DNA of 64,000 bases from Cellulosimicrobium cellulans. GTDB taxonomy: Bacteria; Actinomycetota; Actinomycetes; Actinomycetales; Cellulomonadaceae. Below are positions 1-11,672 of this stretch, one piece after another. The notes beneath the pieces are model-generated. The model made no database searches. It was given only the letters and a program-made list of their open reading frames with translations, and was not told the DNA's origin. Within the stretch, counting starts at the first letter, position 1. Every line of letters starts with the position of its first letter. The stretch spans positions 4,464,001 to 4,528,000 of the forward strand of contig NZ_JAFBCN010000001.1 in assembly GCF_016907755.1 (NCBI RefSeq). The letters run 5' to 3'. The translations under genes and the position numbers were made by a program.

Positions 1-948
1 GTCGCGCACGACGCCCGTGTCCGCGTAGGCCTGTTCGTACGCGGCGTCGGTGAGCCCCCAGGTCTCGACGTCGTCCGGGTTCGCCGGGTAGTACTGGCTC
101 GCGCACCACGCGGGCTCCCACCAGCTGTTCACCGACAGGTGCACGCAGTCGCTGATCCACGTCCCGTACTTCACGAGGCGCTCGGTCTCGACGTAGTTCG
201 ACGCGTTGACGAACACGCCGTCGGCCCGCTCGACGCCCGCCGTGATCAGGCGGTCGGTGATGTCGCCGACCCCGAGCCACCCGCTGTGCGTCCCGTCGAG
301 GTACACGGAGGTCCCGGGCAGCGCGGTGAGCACGTCGACGGCGTGGTTGAGCTGGACGAACCGGTCCGCCGCGGCGGTCTCCGGGTCGAGCTCGGCGGGG
401 CGGCACCACTCCGGGTTCCCGTTGATGTCGGTGTACCAGGGGATGATCCCGAGCCCGTCCGGCTCGAGGATCACGATCGCCGGGTCGTCGCCGATCCCCT
501 CGGCGACGGCGTCCACCCAGGCCGCGTAGGCGACCGTGTCCGCGGCGCCGCCCGCGGAGTACTGCGCGCAGTCGCGGAACGGCAGGTTGTAGACGACGAC
601 GGTCGGCACCGCGCCGTCGGCCGCGGCCGCCTGCACGACGGACGCGACGTCGTCGCGCACCTCGTCGGGCGTGCCGCCGGTGAACCACGAGGCCGACGGG
701 AACGACCCGAGGAGCTGGGCGTCGGCACGGGCCTGCCCGGTGAGCGCGGCGGCGGCCTGCAGGGTCGTGGAGAACGGGTCCACGTAGAGGCGGGTCTCCG
801 GCCCGACGGCGTCGTCCGCCGCGGGGGCGACCGTCGCCCGGGGCGCGGCGAGGGTGGGTGCGGGGTCGGCGACGGCGGCACCCGCTCCGAGCAGCGGGGC
901 CGCGAGCGCGAGGGCGGCGACGGTGGACAGGACGGCACGACGTCTCAT
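1..948 (-). CDS. Secreted GH6 cellulase (C-terminus beyond the window)
   Basis: This is a glycoside hydrolase family 6 enzyme (endoglucanase or cellobiohydrolase) that cleaves beta-1,4-glucan outside the cell. The 316 codons present run off the left edge, so C-terminal modules cannot be seen. Residues 1-28 are a signal peptide (Arg-rich start, Ala/Leu core, AVA-D cleavage). The two conserved aspartates are visible: RDC (D126) and EPDGLG (D164, the usual general acid). The NLPFRDC and later NASNYV / WGLTD stretches are typical of the family. The ATG at 948 is preceded by AAGGAG at proper spacing. A CebR-like palindrome lies upstream at 990-1003, implying cellobiose-relieved repression. Endo versus exo action cannot be settled without the missing part. 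Confidence 0.93.
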   Translation of the reverse strand, partial: MRRRAVLSTVAALALAAPLLGAGAAVADPAPTLAAPRATVAPAADDAVGPETRLYVDPFSTTLQAAAALTGQARADAQLLGSFPSASWFTGGTPDEVRDDVASVVQAAAADGAVPTVVVYNLPFRDCAQYSAGGAADTVAYAAWVDAVAEGIGDDPAIVILEPDGLGIIPWYTDINGNPEWCRPAELDPETAAADRFVQLNHAVDVLTALPGTSVYLDGTHSGWLGVGDITDRLITAGVERADGVFVNASNYVETERLVKYGTWISDCVHLSVNSWWEPAWCASQYYPANPDDVETWGLTDAAYEQAYADTGVVRD

Positions 949-989
949 GCGGATCTCCTTCGATCGACACGGGGGTGCGGGGCGACGGA

Positions 990-1003
990 TGGAAGCGCTC
1001 CCA
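990..1003. promoter_or_regulatory. CebR-like operator
   Basis: TGGAAGCGCTCCCA differs at one position from the 14-bp palindrome TGGGAGCGCTCCCA, which the LacI-family repressor CebR binds in Streptomyces and Thermobifida cellulase genes. It sits about 40 bp upstream of the GH6 start codon. The match is seen directly; the regulator gene itself is not in this window. Confidence 0.75.
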
Positions 1004-1081
1004 TCGCGTCGTGACCTCCACTCAACCGGGCCGGGCCATCGGCGTCAAGGGCCACGCGGCGACAGAGCGCTCCCTCGCGGG

Positions 1082-1126
1082 TGGACACCCGTTGAACAAG
1101 TGTTTAGTCTATTGAACGTGCGTTCA
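1082..1126 (+). promoter_or_regulatory. Leaderless promoter with two palindromic TetR-type operators
   Basis: TGGACA (1082-1087), 17 bp, then TAGTCT (1105-1110) form a good -35/-10 pair; the GTG start at 1118 is 7 nt after the -10, so the transcript is probably leaderless. Two related 14-bp palindromes overlap this promoter: TGAACaagtGTTTA (1093-1106) and TGAACgtgcGTTCA (1113-1126, perfect arms). Their centres are 20 bp apart, about two helical turns. Autorepression by the adjacent TetR protein is inferred. Confidence 0.6.
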
Positions 1127-1819
1127 GACCAGCATCCGCCGCCCGACCGCGGCCGCCCGGCGCCGTCGGGCACCGACGACCTCACGACCCGTGCCCGCAT
1201 CCGGGACGCCGCCATCTCCCGCTTCGCGCGCGACGGGTTCGGCGCGCCGCTGCGGACCATCGCGGCGGACGCGGGCGTGAGCGCCGCGCTCGTCGTGCAC
1301 CACTTCGGCTCCAAGGACGGGCTGCGCCGCGCGTGCGACGACTACGTGTTCGACGCCGTGCGCGCCGCCAAGACCGACGCCATCTCGCCGCAGGACCCCG
1401 CGGCCGGCCCGATGGCCCTGTTCGCGCAGCTCGCCGGGATCGAGGACTACGCGCCCGTGTTCGAGTACACGCTGCGCAGCCTCCAGGCCGGCGGGGACCT
1501 CGCGCGGTCGTTCGTCGAGCACCTCACGCAGGTGACGCTCGAGTACATGGAGACCGGCGTCGCCTCCGGAGTGATCCGCCCGAGCCGCGACGAGGCGGCC
1601 CGCGCGCGCTACCTCGTCTCCCTCTCCCTCGGGTCGCTGCTCGTCGACGGCGCGCTGCGCGAGCGGACCGAGCCGCGCGACCCCGAGGCCGACCTGCGCG
1701 AGTACGTCGAGCGCGTGATGCTCCCCGCGCTCGAGGTCTTCACCGAAGGGCTCTTCGTCGAGCCGACCCTGCTCGACGCCTACCTGCAGCACACCACCCA
1801 CCAGGAGGAGACGCGATGA
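1118..1819 (+). CDS. TetR-family repressor, likely of the adjacent ABC exporter
   Basis: A 233-residue TetR-type regulator. The N-terminal helix-turn-helix (about residues 24-70, with [20 protein letters not shown]) is canonical; the remainder is a helical ligand/dimer domain that I cannot match to a ligand. The GTG at 1118 is chosen because it lies 7 nt after a good -10 and no ribosome binding site is present; a TTG at 1112 is also in frame. The stop codon overlaps the ATG of the downstream ATPase (ATGA), so regulator and exporter are translationally coupled. This arrangement suggests that it represses the exporter until a toxic ligand is sensed. Confidence 0.85.
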   Translation: MRSDQHPPPDRGRPAPSGTDDLTTRARIRDAAISRFARDGFGAPLRTIAADAGVSAALVVHHFGSKDGLRRACDDYVFDAVRAAKTDAISPQDPAAGPMALFAQLAGIEDYAPVFEYTLRSLQAGGDLARSFVEHLTQVTLEYMETGVASGVIRPSRDEAARARYLVSLSLGSLLVDGALRERTEPRDPEADLREYVERVMLPALEVFTEGLFVEPTLLDAYLQHTTHQEETR

Positions 1820-2751
1820 CGAGCACGACCCCCGCCGTCGAGGTGCACGACCTGCGCAAGGCCTTCGGCCACGTGCAGGCGCTCGACGGCCTCGACCTCA
1901 CCGTCCGCGCGGGCGAGGTCGCCGGGTTCCTCGGCCCGAACGGCGCGGGCAAGTCGACCACCATCCGCGTGCTGCTCGGGCTGCTGCGGCCCGACTCCGG
2001 CAGCGCCCGGCTGCTCGGCGGCGACCCCTGGCACGACGCCGTCGACCTCCACCGACGCCTCGCCTACGTGCCGGGCGACGTCAACCTGTGGCCCAACCTC
2101 ACCGGCGGCGAGGCGATCGACCTGCTCACGCGCCTGCGCGGGAGCGTCGACCCGCAGCGCAAGAAGCTGCTCCTCGACCGCTTCGAGCTCGACCCGTCCA
2201 AGAAGGCGCGCACCTACTCCAAGGGGAACCGGCAGAAGGTGGCGCTCGTCGCGGCGTTCGCGTCCGACGTCGAGCTGCTCGTCCTCGACGAGCCGACGTC
2301 GGGCCTCGACCCCCTCATGGAGTCCGTGTTCACGCAGTGCGTGCGCGAGGTGACGGCCGAGGGCCGCTCCGTCCTGCTCTCCAGCCACATCCTGGCCGAG
2401 GTCGAGAAGCTCTGCGACACCGTGACGATCATCCGCTCCGGGCGCACGGTGCAGTCGGGGACGCTCGCCGAGCTCCGCCACCTCACGCGCTCGTCGGTCA
2501 CCGCCGTGACCGAGCGCGACCCGTCCGCGCTCGACACCCACGACGGCGTGCACGACCTCGTCGTCGAGCCCGGCGCGGACGGGACGCGGGCACGGTTCGA
2601 CGTCGACAACGACCACGTCGAGGCCGTCCTGCGCACGCTCACCGACCTCGGGCTGCGGTCCGTGACGGTCAACCCGCCGTCGCTCGAGGAGCTGTTCCTG
2701 CGCCACTACGGCGACGAGCTCGCCGTGCTCGACGGGGCGGGCGCGCTGTGA
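1816..2751 (+). CDS. ABC-2 type exporter, ATP-binding subunit
   Basis: A 311-residue DrrA/CcmA-like ATPase that energises the membrane protein encoded next. Walker A is GPNGAGKST (residues 40-48), the signature is the SKGNRQK variant usual for drug-export ATPases, and Walker B is [13 protein letters not shown], followed by the H-loop region SSHILAEVE. The C-terminal 80 residues form the accessory domain common in this subfamily. The ATG overlaps the tetR stop, and its own stop overlaps the GTG of the permease (GTGA). The likely role is efflux of an antibiotic or lipid; the substrate is unknown. Confidence 0.9.
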   Translation: MTSTTPAVEVHDLRKAFGHVQALDGLDLTVRAGEVAGFLGPNGAGKSTTIRVLLGLLRPDSGSARLLGGDPWHDAVDLHRRLAYVPGDVNLWPNLTGGEAIDLLTRLRGSVDPQRKKLLLDRFELDPSKKARTYSKGNRQKVALVAAFASDVELLVLDEPTSGLDPLMESVFTQCVREVTAEGRSVLLSSHILAEVEKLCDTVTIIRSGRTVQSGTLAELRHLTRSSVTAVTERDPSALDTHDGVHDLVVEPGADGTRARFDVDNDHVEAVLRTLTDLGLRSVTVNPPSLEELFLRHYGDELAVLDGAGAL

Positions 2752-4424
2752 GCGCCCCCGGGACCGCCCGCACGGCGGCACCACCGCGGGGGCGACGCGC
2801 CACCGTCGCGCCCGAGCCGCACCGGCGCGGACGCGCGGCCACCGGCTGGGCCACGCTGCTGCGCTTCGTCCTGCGGCGCGACCGCGTCCGCATCCCCGTG
2901 TGGACGGCGTCGATCGCGCTCCTCTTCGGGTACGCGGCCGTCGCGCTCGACACGCTCTACCCCACCGCGGCCGACCGCCAGGCGCGCGCCGCGCTCGTGT
3001 CCAGCCCCGCGGGGATCATGCTGTCCGGTCCCCAGTACGGGATCGAGGACTACACGCTCGGCGCGATGATCGCGAACGAGATGGCGCTCACCGTCATGGT
3101 CGCCGTCGCGATCATGAGCATCTCCCTCGTCGTGCGGCACACGCGCGCCGAGGAGGAGACGGGCCGGGCCGAGCTCGTCCGGGCCGGGGTCGTCGGGCGC
3201 CACGCCCCCGCGACCGCCGCGTTCGTCGCCGCGCTCGTCGCGAACGCCGCCATCGCGCTCGCGACGGGGGCCGTCCTCGTCGCGACCGGGCTCGAGGCCG
3301 TCGACTCGTTCGCGCTCGGCGCCGCGGTGGGCGTCACGGGGCTCGTGTTCGCCGCCGTCGCGGTCGTGACGAGCCAGGTGACCGAGCACGCGCGCGCCGC
3401 GAGCGGTCTCGCGCTCGCCGTGCTCGGCGTCGCGTTCCTGCTGCGCGCGGTCGGCGACGTCCAGGAGGAGCACGGGAGCTGGGTCTCGTGGCTCTCCCCC
3501 ATCGGCTGGGCGCAGCAGATCCGGGCGTTCGTCGACCTGCGCTGGTGGCCGCTCGGCCTGTCGGCCGTCCTCGTGGTGCTGCTCCTCGCCCTGGGCGCGG
3601 CCCTCGCCGCGCGGCGCGACCTCGGTGCCGGCCTGGTCCCGCCCCGCGCGGGGCGGCCCGACGCCGCCGCGTGGCTCGCGAGCCCGCTCGCCCTCGCGTG
3701 GCGCCAGCAGCGCGCGTCCGTGCTCGCGTGGGGCGTCGGGGTGGGCGTCACCGCGCTCGCGTGCGGGACGTTCGTCGACTCCGTGGGCGACATGGTCGCC
3801 GACAACCCCGAGATCGCACAGATGCTGGGCGACGCCACCGACCTCGTCGGCGGGTTCGTCGCCGTCATGGCGCTGTTCCTCGGGCTCGGCGCGGGCGGGT
3901 TCGCCGTCGCGTCGGCCCAGCGGGCCCGCGGCGAGGAGACGGCGGGACGCCTCGAACCCGTGCTCGCGACCGGGGTCGGGCGCGTGCGCTGGCTCGGCGG
4001 CCAGCTCGTCGTGACGCTGCTCGGGACGTCGGTGCTGCTCGCCGTCAGCGCGGTCGGGCTGTGGCTCGGCGCGCTGAGCGTCGGCGAGGACGCCTTCGGG
4101 TTCGGGGACTACCTCGCCGCGTCGTTCGCGTACCTCCCGGCGATCGCGGTCGTCGCGGGCGTCGCGGTCGCCGCGTTCGGGTGGCGGCCCGGCCTCGCGT
4201 CGCTCGCCTGGGCGCTCCTCGCGTACTCGTTCGTCGTGACGATGTTCGGCGCCCTGCTCGACCTGCCGTCCTGGGCCAGCGGCGTCTCGCCGTTCTGGCA
4301 CGTCCCCCAGCTCCCGGGGGCCGACGTCGAGCCGTGGCCGTTCGTCTGGCTCACGCTCCTCGCCGTCGCGCTCGTCGCGCTGGGCCTGGTGGGCTTCCGC
4401 CGCCGCGACGTCCCCCGCCCCTGA
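2748..4424 (+). CDS. ABC-2 type exporter, membrane subunit (two-half permease)
   Basis: A 558-residue polytopic protein matching the large ABC-2 antibiotic-export permeases (tetronasin exporter type) of actinobacteria. It consists of two repeated halves of about six membrane helices each, with the second half starting near residue 300 ([20 protein letters not shown]). A basic, Pro-rich cytoplasmic tail of about 35 residues precedes the first helix. Each half has the family's conserved [10 protein letters not shown] / [10 protein letters not shown] cytoplasmic motif. The GTG start overlaps the ATPase stop. It completes a TetR-ATPase-permease cassette; the substrate is not predictable. Confidence 0.88.
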   Translation: MSAPGTARTAAPPRGRRATVAPEPHRRGRAATGWATLLRFVLRRDRVRIPVWTASIALLFGYAAVALDTLYPTAADRQARAALVSSPAGIMLSGPQYGIEDYTLGAMIANEMALTVMVAVAIMSISLVVRHTRAEEETGRAELVRAGVVGRHAPATAAFVAALVANAAIALATGAVLVATGLEAVDSFALGAAVGVTGLVFAAVAVVTSQVTEHARAASGLALAVLGVAFLLRAVGDVQEEHGSWVSWLSPIGWAQQIRAFVDLRWWPLGLSAVLVVLLLALGAALAARRDLGAGLVPPRAGRPDAAAWLASPLALAWRQQRASVLAWGVGVGVTALACGTFVDSVGDMVADNPEIAQMLGDATDLVGGFVAVMALFLGLGAGGFAVASAQRARGEETAGRLEPVLATGVGRVRWLGGQLVVTLLGTSVLLAVSAVGLWLGALSVGEDAFGFGDYLAASFAYLPAIAVVAGVAVAAFGWRPGLASLAWALLAYSFVVTMFGALLDLPSWASGVSPFWHVPQLPGADVEPWPFVWLTLLAVALVALGLVGFRRRDVPRP

Positions 4425-4448
4425 CGCCGCGGGAGAACCCCGGTACCG

Positions 4449-4518
4449 CGAGGGAGAGGTCTGGTCGACTCGTGCCCCTGACCACTCCTCTGCCTCGGCG
4501 GACCAGGGCTCTACCTCG
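4449..4518. repeat. Intergenic 18-mer repeat cluster, locus A (21-bp period)
   Basis: Three copies of an 18-bp unit related to GACCAGGGCTCTACCTCG: an inverted copy at 4449-4466 and direct copies at 4480-4497 and 4501-4518, the last two exactly 21 bp apart. The inverted and last copies match at 15 of 18 positions and can form a stem. The cluster lies just 3' of the permease gene. The same unit recurs at 48323-48403 and 59270-59592. Confidence 0.8.
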
Positions 4519-4580
4519 CGTCAGCGTCGGGGCGTCCGGCTAGGCTCGGTCCACTGTGCCCGACCACGGAGGTGACGGAC

Positions 4581-5398
4581 ATGTCCACGCCCGACCAGAG
4601 CGCGACGCGCTCGGCCAGGGCCACCCTGCACGAGTGGGTCGCCGCGATCCCCACCCAGGAGCGGGGCCGAGGGCCGGACGGCGCCCCGGGCGTCCCCGAT
4701 CCGCGCACGTGGGTCGCGGCGCTCGCGCTCGAGGGGACGTGGCTCGGCCTCTACCAGGACGCGTACGCGCTCACGGAGGCCGAGTGGGAGGCGCTGGTCG
4801 GCGACGTCTCCCGGTACGCGGACGTGCGGCCGCCGGCGAGCGCCGTCGTCTTCCACGACGTGGACCTCGACGAGGACCCGTTCCGCGACGACGAGCGTCC
4901 GCTCGTGGACGCCGTCCTGCGGGTCGCGCTCGAGGAGGGCGTCGAGAACGTCACGCTCGCCGCGGTCGCGCGCCGCTGCGACCGCAGCGAGTCGACGCTG
5001 CTGGCGATGTTCGGCGACGCGGAGACGCTGGTCGACGACGTCGCGCTCGAGGTCCTGCAGTCCGGGTTCGACGACCTGTCGCCGCTGCGCCTCGACCCGT
5101 CGCGCGCGGCGGTCGCGGCGTCGGTCGCGGCGCTGGACGACTCGCGCAAGGCCGCCGCGCTCCTGCGCCTGTACGCGCTGGGCGGGGTCGCGCGCGACGA
5201 CGTCCCGGAGGGGCAGCACGAGGTGCACGCGCTCGTGCTGCGCGCGTGGCGCGAGGAGGGCGCGCCGTCGTCGCTCGTGCTCGCCGCGCTCGCGTGCGAC
5301 GGCTGGCGCGCGGGCGAGCTGCAGCGGGCGCTGCTGTTCCCGCCCGCGCTCCCGGGCGCCGTCGTCCGCGAGCTCGCGCGCCTCGTGGACGACGCGGG

Positions 5399-5417
<19 letters not shown>
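4581..5417 (+). CDS. TetR-like regulator with internal HTH
   Basis: A 278-residue protein whose TetR-type DNA-binding segment lies in the middle (about residues 105-150: LVDAVLRVALEEGVENVTLAAVARRC, then SESTLLAMFGDAETL) instead of at the N-terminus. About 95 residues of acidic/Ala-rich sequence of unknown fold precede it, and about 120 helical residues follow. The ATG at 4581 is preferred over the GTG at 4572 because GGAGG (4568-4572) is correctly spaced for it. The gene converges on kdpE and overlaps it by 19 bp. Its target is unknown; no clear operator is visible. Confidence 0.65.
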
Positions 5418-6093
<676 letters not shown>

Positions 6094-6097
<4 letters not shown>

Positions 6098-8706
6098 GCG
6101 CGCTCCTCCCGCTCGGTGTCCGCCGCCCGCTCGCGGGGCGGCGCGACGGGGACGGTCAGGACCATGGTGAGGCCTCCGCCCGGGGTGTCCTCCGGGACGA
6201 GGGTCGCCCCGACGGCGCGCGAGAACCCGCGCGCGACGGCGAGCCCGAGCCCGACGCCGTGCCCGCCGGCGTCCCCGAGCCGCTGGAAGGACTCGAACAT
6301 CCGCTCCTTGGCCTCGTCGGGCACGCCCGGCCCGAGGTCGACGACCCGCACCTCGACGATGCCGCCCGAGGCGGACGCCCGGACGCGGACCGGCTCGTCC
6401 GGGGGCGCGAACCGGACGGCGTTGGCGACGACGTTCGCGACGACGCGCTCGAGGAGGCCGGGGTCCGTGCGGACGAGCGGCAGGTCCTCGGGCACGTCGA
6501 GCACGACGCGCGGGCCGTGCGGCTCGACGGCGACCGGCACGATCTCCTCGAGCGACACGTCCCGCAGGACCGGGGCGACGGAGCCCGTCTGCAGGCGCGA
6601 GAGGTCGAGCAGGTTGTCGATGAGCTGCTCCAGCCGCTCGGTCTCGGAGGCCGCGGTCTCGACGAGCGCGGTCCGGTCCTGCGGCTCCAGGACGGCCTCG
6701 GGCGAGCGCAGCCCGTCGACCGCGGCCCGGATCGCGGCGAGCGGCGTGCGCAGGTCGTGCGAGACGGCGGCGAGCAGGGCCGTGCGGGTCGCGTCCGCCT
6801 CGGCCAGGACCGCGGCGCGGGCCGCCTCCTCGCGCAGCCGGCGGTACTCCAGCACGATGCCCGCCTGCGCGCCGAACGCCTCGAGCACCTGGCGGTCGCC
6901 GGCGGGCAGCGGACGGCCGTCGAGCACGAGCCGGAGGTCGTCGTCGACGCTCACCACGGTCCGGGTCTCGTCACCGGCCCCGGGGCGGCGCCGGGCACTG
7001 CCCGCCGGGCTCCCGGTGCCCGGTCCCGCGGCATCGACGGCACGGTCCGCGACCGCGACGGTCGACCACTCCCCCGCCCGCCCGTCCGTGCGCGCCCGCT
7101 CCTCGAGCGCGACGCGGCGGAGCTGGAAGGTCTGGGCCAGGCGACCGACGACGGCCTCGGCCGTGTCCTCGCCGGACAGCACGGAGCGGGAGAGCGCCGC
7201 GAGCGTCGACGCCTCGGCCCGCGCCCGGTAGGCCTGCACGGTGCGCCGCGCGGAGAGGTCGACCACCGACGCGACGGCGGCCGCGACGAGCACGAACACG
7301 AGGAGCGCGAGCAGGTTCTCCGGGTCCGCGACGGTGAGCAGGCCGGTGGGCGGCGTGAAGAACCAGTTGAGGCAGACGAAGGACACGACGGCGCAGGCCA
7401 GCGCCGGCCACATGCCGCCGACGAGCGCCACACCGACCGACAGCGCGAGGAAGAGCATGACCTGCGTCGACAGCCCGACCGCGTCCCGGGCGACGTCGAG
7501 CAGGGCCGTGAGACCGACGGGGCCGGCGACCGCGAGCGCGAACCCCACGACGCGCCGCCGCGTCGACAGCGGGCTCCACCCGCGCCGCGCGACCCGCCCC
7601 GAGCGGGCCCGCTCGTGGGTGACGAGGTGCACGTCGAGCGAGCCCGAGAGCCGGGCGATCTCCGCGCTCGTCGAGCCGAGGAAGGCCTCGCGCCACCGCG
7701 AGCGCCGCGAGACGCCGACGACCACCATCGTCGCGTTGGCGCCGTGCGCGAAGTCGACGACGGCCGAGGCGACGTCCTCCCCGACGACCGTGTGGAACGT
7801 TCCGCCGAGGGACTCGACGAGCACGCGGTCGGCCGCGATCGCCGCGGGCGAGGCCGTGGGCAGCCCGTCGGTCGCGAGCACGTGCACGGCGAGCAGCTCC
7901 GACCCCGCCGCCCGCTCGGCGATGCGGGCGCCGCGGCGCAGCAGCGTCGCGCTCTCGGGCCCGCCGGTCACGGCCACGACGACGCGCTCGCGCGCCGGCC
8001 ACGTGCCGGAGATCGCGTGGTCCGCGCGGTACCGGGTGAGGGCGTCGTCCACGCGGTCCGCGAGCCACAGGAGCGCGAGCTCGCGCAGCGCCGTGAGGTT
8101 GCCCTCGCGGAAGTAGGAGGACAGGGACGCGTCGATCTGCTCGGCCCGGTACACGTTCCCGTGCGCGAGCCGCCGCCGCAGCGCCTGGGGCGAGAGGTCG
8201 ACGAGCTGGATCTGGTCGGCCTCGCGCACCACGTGGTCGGGGACGGTCTCGCGCTGGCGGACGCCCGTGATCGCCTCGACGTCCTCGGTGAGCGACTCCA
8301 GGTGCTGCACGTTCACCGTCGTCACGACGTCGATCCCGGCCGCCAGCAGGTCGTGCACGTCCTGCCACCGCTTGGCGTGGCGCGAGCCGGGCGCGTTCGT
8401 GTGCGCGAGCTCGTCCACGAGCGCGACGTCCGGGTCGCGCGCGACCACGGCGTCGACGTCGAGCTCGGTGAGCTCGACGCCCCGGTGCCCGACGGCGCGG
8501 CGCGGCACCACCTCGAGGTCGCCGATCTTCGCCGCCGTGGCCGGGCGCCCGTGCGTCTCGACGAGGCCCACCACGACGTCGGTCCCGCGGGACCGGCGGC
8601 GCACCGCCTCGTCGAGCATGGCGAACGTCTTGCCGACGCCCGGCGCGGCGCCGAGGTAGACCGTCAGCCTCCCCCGGCGCCGCCCGTCAGGCGTGTCGGC
8701 ACTCAT
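6094..8706 (-). CDS. kdpD: Sensor histidine kinase KdpD
   Basis: An 870-residue membrane kinase close to the usual length (about 890 in E. coli). In order: the N-terminal KdpD domain with Walker A GAAPGVGKT (residues 19-27) and the DELAHTNAPGSRHAKRWQDV motif; a universal-stress-like domain (about 240-370); four membrane helices of the DUF4118 type (about 390-490); a GAF-like region; HisKA with SHDLRTPLAAIR; and a C-terminal ATPase domain with N, G1 (DLGPGVPDE) and G2 (GVGLGLAVARG) boxes. It phosphorylates KdpE. It starts 24 nt after kdpC. Confidence 0.97.
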
Positions 8707-8730
8707 GTGCGCAGTCCATCACGTCGCACG

Positions 8731-9447
8731 TCAGGACGCGTCCGTGCCGCCGGCCCCGGCCGGCGCCAGGCCCTCGAGCGCGAGGTTGAGGGCGAGCACG
8801 TTCACGCGCGGGTCGCCCAGCACGCCGGCCACGCGCCCGGCCGCGGCGTCGTCGACCAGCGCGCGCACCGCCGCGGGGTCGACCCCGCGCGCCGCCGCGA
8901 CGCGGTCGACCTGCTGGTACGCGTACGCGGGCGACACGTGCGGGTCGAGGCCCGAGGCCGACGCCGTCACGGCGTCGGGCGGGACGCTCGCCGGGTCGAC
9001 GCCGTCCTCCGCGGCGACGGCCGCCCGGCGCGCCTCGATCGCGGCGACCAGGTCGGGGTTGTTCGGCCCCAGGTTCGACCCCGCAGAGGCGAGGGTGTCG
9101 TAGCCGTCGCCGGCCGCCGACGGGCGACCGTGGAACCACTCGGGCGCCGTCCCCGGCTCGCCGAACGCCTGTCCGACGAGGACGGACCCGACGACCGGGG
9201 CTCCGTCGGCCCCCGTGTCGTCGACCGACGAGGCCCGGGTGCCGTCCGCGCGGACGAGCGAGCCGTTCGCCTGCCACCCGAAGGCGGCCTGGCCGACGCC
9301 CGTCACCGCGAGGGGATACAGCCCGCCGAGCAGGACGGTCATCAGGAGCAGGACGCGCAAACCCGCCCACGACTGCCGGACGAAGGAGACGGTGCCGCCG
9401 GCGGTCGACGGGCGGACGTCGGACGGGACCTGCGAGGAGCTGGGCAC
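8731..9447 (-). CDS. kdpC: Potassium-transporting ATPase subunit C
   Basis: A 238-residue KdpC with one N-terminal membrane helix (LLLMTVLLGGLYPLAVTGVGQ) and the extracytoplasmic domain holding the conserved stretches FHGRPSAAGDGYD, SAGSNLGPNNPDL and ASGLDPHVSPAYA. It stabilises the KdpFABC complex and supports ATP binding by KdpB. The GTG at 9447 has AAAGGA 6 nt upstream; about 24 extra hydrophilic residues precede the helix. The gene lies between kdpB (23 nt) and kdpD. Confidence 0.97.
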   Translation of the reverse strand: MPSSSQVPSDVRPSTAGGTVSFVRQSWAGLRVLLLMTVLLGGLYPLAVTGVGQAAFGWQANGSLVRADGTRASSVDDTGADGAPVVGSVLVGQAFGEPGTAPEWFHGRPSAAGDGYDTLASAGSNLGPNNPDLVAAIEARRAAVAAEDGVDPASVPPDAVTASASGLDPHVSPAYAYQQVDRVAAARGVDPAAVRALVDDAAAGRVAGVLGDPRVNVLALNLALEGLAPAGAGGTDAS

Positions 9448-9470
9448 GGGAGTTCCTTTCGGCACCGGGA

Positions 9471-11672
9471 TCAGAAGCCCGGGAGGAGGGAGACGAGGAG
9501 GTCGACGAGCTTGATCCCGACGAACGGCGCCACGAGGCCGCCGAGCCCGTAGACCAGCAGGTTGCGCCGGAGCAGCGCCGACGCCGACGCCGGGCGGTAC
9601 CGCACCCCGCGCAGCGCCAGCGGGACGAGGACCACGATGATCAGCGCGTTGAAGATCACCGCGGAGAGGATCGCGGACTGGGGGCTGGACAGGTGCATGA
9701 CGTTGAGCACCTCGAGCGCGGGGAACGCGCCCAGGAACATCGCGGGCAGGATCGCGAAGTACTTGGCGACGTCGTTCGCGACGGAGAACGTGGTCAGCGC
9801 ACCGCGCGTGATGAGGAGCTGCTTGCCGATCTCGACGATCTCCAGGAGCTTCGTCGGGTTCGAGTCGAGGTCGACCATGTTCCCCGCCTCCTTCGCGGCG
9901 GTCGTCCCCGTGTTCATCGCGACGCCGACGTCGGACTGGGCGAGCGCGGGCGCGTCGTTCGTGCCGTCGCCGGCCATCGCGACGAGGCGTCCGCCCTCCT
10001 GCTCGCGCCGGATGAGCGCCAGCTTGTCCTCGGGCGTGGCCTCGGCGAGCACGTCGTCCACGCCCGCCTCGGCCGCGATGGCCCGCGCCGTGATCGCGTT
10101 GTCGCCCGTGACCATGACGCTGCGGATCCCCATCGCGCGGAGCTGGTCGAACCGCTCGCGCAGCCCGTCCTTGACGACGTCCTTGAGCCGGACGACGCCG
10201 AGCACGCGCGCCGGGCCGTCGCCCACCTGCTCGGCGACCACGAGCGGCGTGCCGCCCTGCCCGCTGACCGTCTCCACGTGGGCCGCGAGCTCGTCCGTGT
10301 CCGGACCCGTCACGCTCCCGCCCGTGGAGTGCACCCAGCGCTGGACCGCGGAGCCCGCGCCCTTGCGCACGCGCCGCACGCCGCCGTCGGGCGACGGCAG
10401 GTCCACGCCCGACATCCGGGTCTGGGCGGTGAACGGGATGAACTCCGCGCCCGTGGTCTCCCGGACCAGGTCCGCCGCGGGACGCCCGTCCATCGACGTC
10501 ACGAGGTCGACGATGCTGCGACCCTCCGGCGTCTCGTCGGACAGGGACGCCAGGCGCGCGGCGTCGGCGAGCTCGGCCGCGCTCACGTGGCCGACGGGCA
10601 GCACCTCGGTCGCGAACCGGTTGCCGTGCGTGATCGTGCCCGTCTTGTCGAGGAGCAGCACGTCGACGTCGCCGGCCGCCTCGACCGCGCGCCCGGACAT
10701 CGCGAGCACGTTGCGCCGGACCAGGCGGTCCATGCCCGCGATGCCGATCGCGGACAGCAGCGCGCCGATCGTCGTCGGGATGAGGCACACGAGGAGCGCG
10801 ACCAGCACCACGAGCGACTGCCGCGCCCCCGAGTACACGGCGAACGGCTGGAGCGTCGCGACGGCGAGGACGAACACGATCGTCAGCGACGTGAGCAGCA
10901 CGTTCAGCGCGATCTCGTTGGGGGTGCGCTGGCGCTCGCTGCCCTCGACGAGCGCGATCATCCGGTCGACGAACGTCTGCCCGGCCGGCGCCGTGATCCG
11001 CACGACGATGCGGTCGGACAGGACGACCGTCCCGCCCGTCACGGCCGAGCGGTCGCCGCCCGACTCGCGGATCACCGGGGCGGACTCGCCCGTGATCGCC
11101 GACTCGTCGACCGACGCGACGCCCTCGATCACGTCACCGTCGCCCGGGATGGTCTCCCCCGCGACGACCACGACGACGTCGCCCACCCGCAGGCTCGACG
11201 ACGGCACGTCGACCGTCGGCAGCAGGTGCAGGCTCGACCCCGCCGTGAGCGTGTCGGTCGGGGCGTCCACGCGGCGCGCCGTCGTGCTGCGCTGCGTCGC
11301 GCGCAGGCTCGACGCCTGCGCCTTGCCCCGCGACTCCGCGACCGACTCGGCGAGCGTGGCGAACAGGACCGTGGCCCACAGCCACGCCGCGACCAGGATC
11401 GAGAAGAGGTCCGGCTCCAGGGCGGCGAGCACCGTCGTCGCGACGGCGCCGACCTCCACGACGAACAGCACCGGCGAGCGGTACAGCACCCGTGGGTCGA
11501 GCTTGCGCACCGCGGCGGGCAGCGCCGCGCCGACCTGCGCGAGAGACAGCGCGCGCGGGGCACGACGCCCGCCGTCCGGACGGTCGTCGTGGTGCGGGCC
11601 GCCGTCGGCCGCGCCCACGGGGGACGTCGGCGTGCCGGGCAGCTGAGGGACGGAAGCGAGCGGCGTGCTCAT
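9471..11672 (-). CDS. kdpB: Potassium-transporting ATPase subunit B (P-type ATPase)
   Basis: A 733-residue P-type ATPase that drives potassium uptake. Visible motifs: TGES (194-197) in the actuator domain, DKTGT with phosphorylated D342, and MVTGDN and [10 protein letters not shown] in the P domain. A Pro/Gly-rich N-terminal extension of about 45 residues precedes the first helix and is longer than usual. The ATG overlaps the kdpA stop (ATGA). It works with KdpA (channel), KdpC and KdpF. Confidence 0.98.
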   Translation of the reverse strand: MSTPLASVPQLPGTPTSPVGAADGGPHHDDRPDGGRRAPRALSLAQVGAALPAAVRKLDPRVLYRSPVLFVVEVGAVATTVLAALEPDLFSILVAAWLWATVLFATLAESVAESRGKAQASSLRATQRSTTARRVDAPTDTLTAGSSLHLLPTVDVPSSSLRVGDVVVVVAGETIPGDGDVIEGVASVDESAITGESAPVIRESGGDRSAVTGGTVVLSDRIVVRITAPAGQTFVDRMIALVEGSERQRTPNEIALNVLLTSLTIVFVLAVATLQPFAVYSGARQSLVVLVALLVCLIPTTIGALLSAIGIAGMDRLVRRNVLAMSGRAVEAAGDVDVLLLDKTGTITHGNRFATEVLPVGHVSAAELADAARLASLSDETPEGRSIVDLVTSMDGRPAADLVRETTGAEFIPFTAQTRMSGVDLPSPDGGVRRVRKGAGSAVQRWVHSTGGSVTGPDTDELAAHVETVSGQGGTPLVVAEQVGDGPARVLGVVRLKDVVKDGLRERFDQLRAMGIRSVMVTGDNAITARAIAAEAGVDDVLAEATPEDKLALIRREQEGGRLVAMAGDGTNDAPALAQSDVGVAMNTGTTAAKEAGNMVDLDSNPTKLLEIVEIGKQLLITRGALTTFSVANDVAKYFAILPAMFLGAFPALEVLNVMHLSSPQSAILSAVIFNALIIVVLVPLALRGVRYRPASASALLRRNLLVYGLGGLVAPFVGIKLVDLLVSLLPGF

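Noticed and set aside
6259-9552. A 1097-codon plus-strand frame
   Set aside because: Antisense shadow of kdpD and kdpC with no recognisable domain and extreme Arg/Asp/Gly bias; the minus strand holds genuine conserved motifs.
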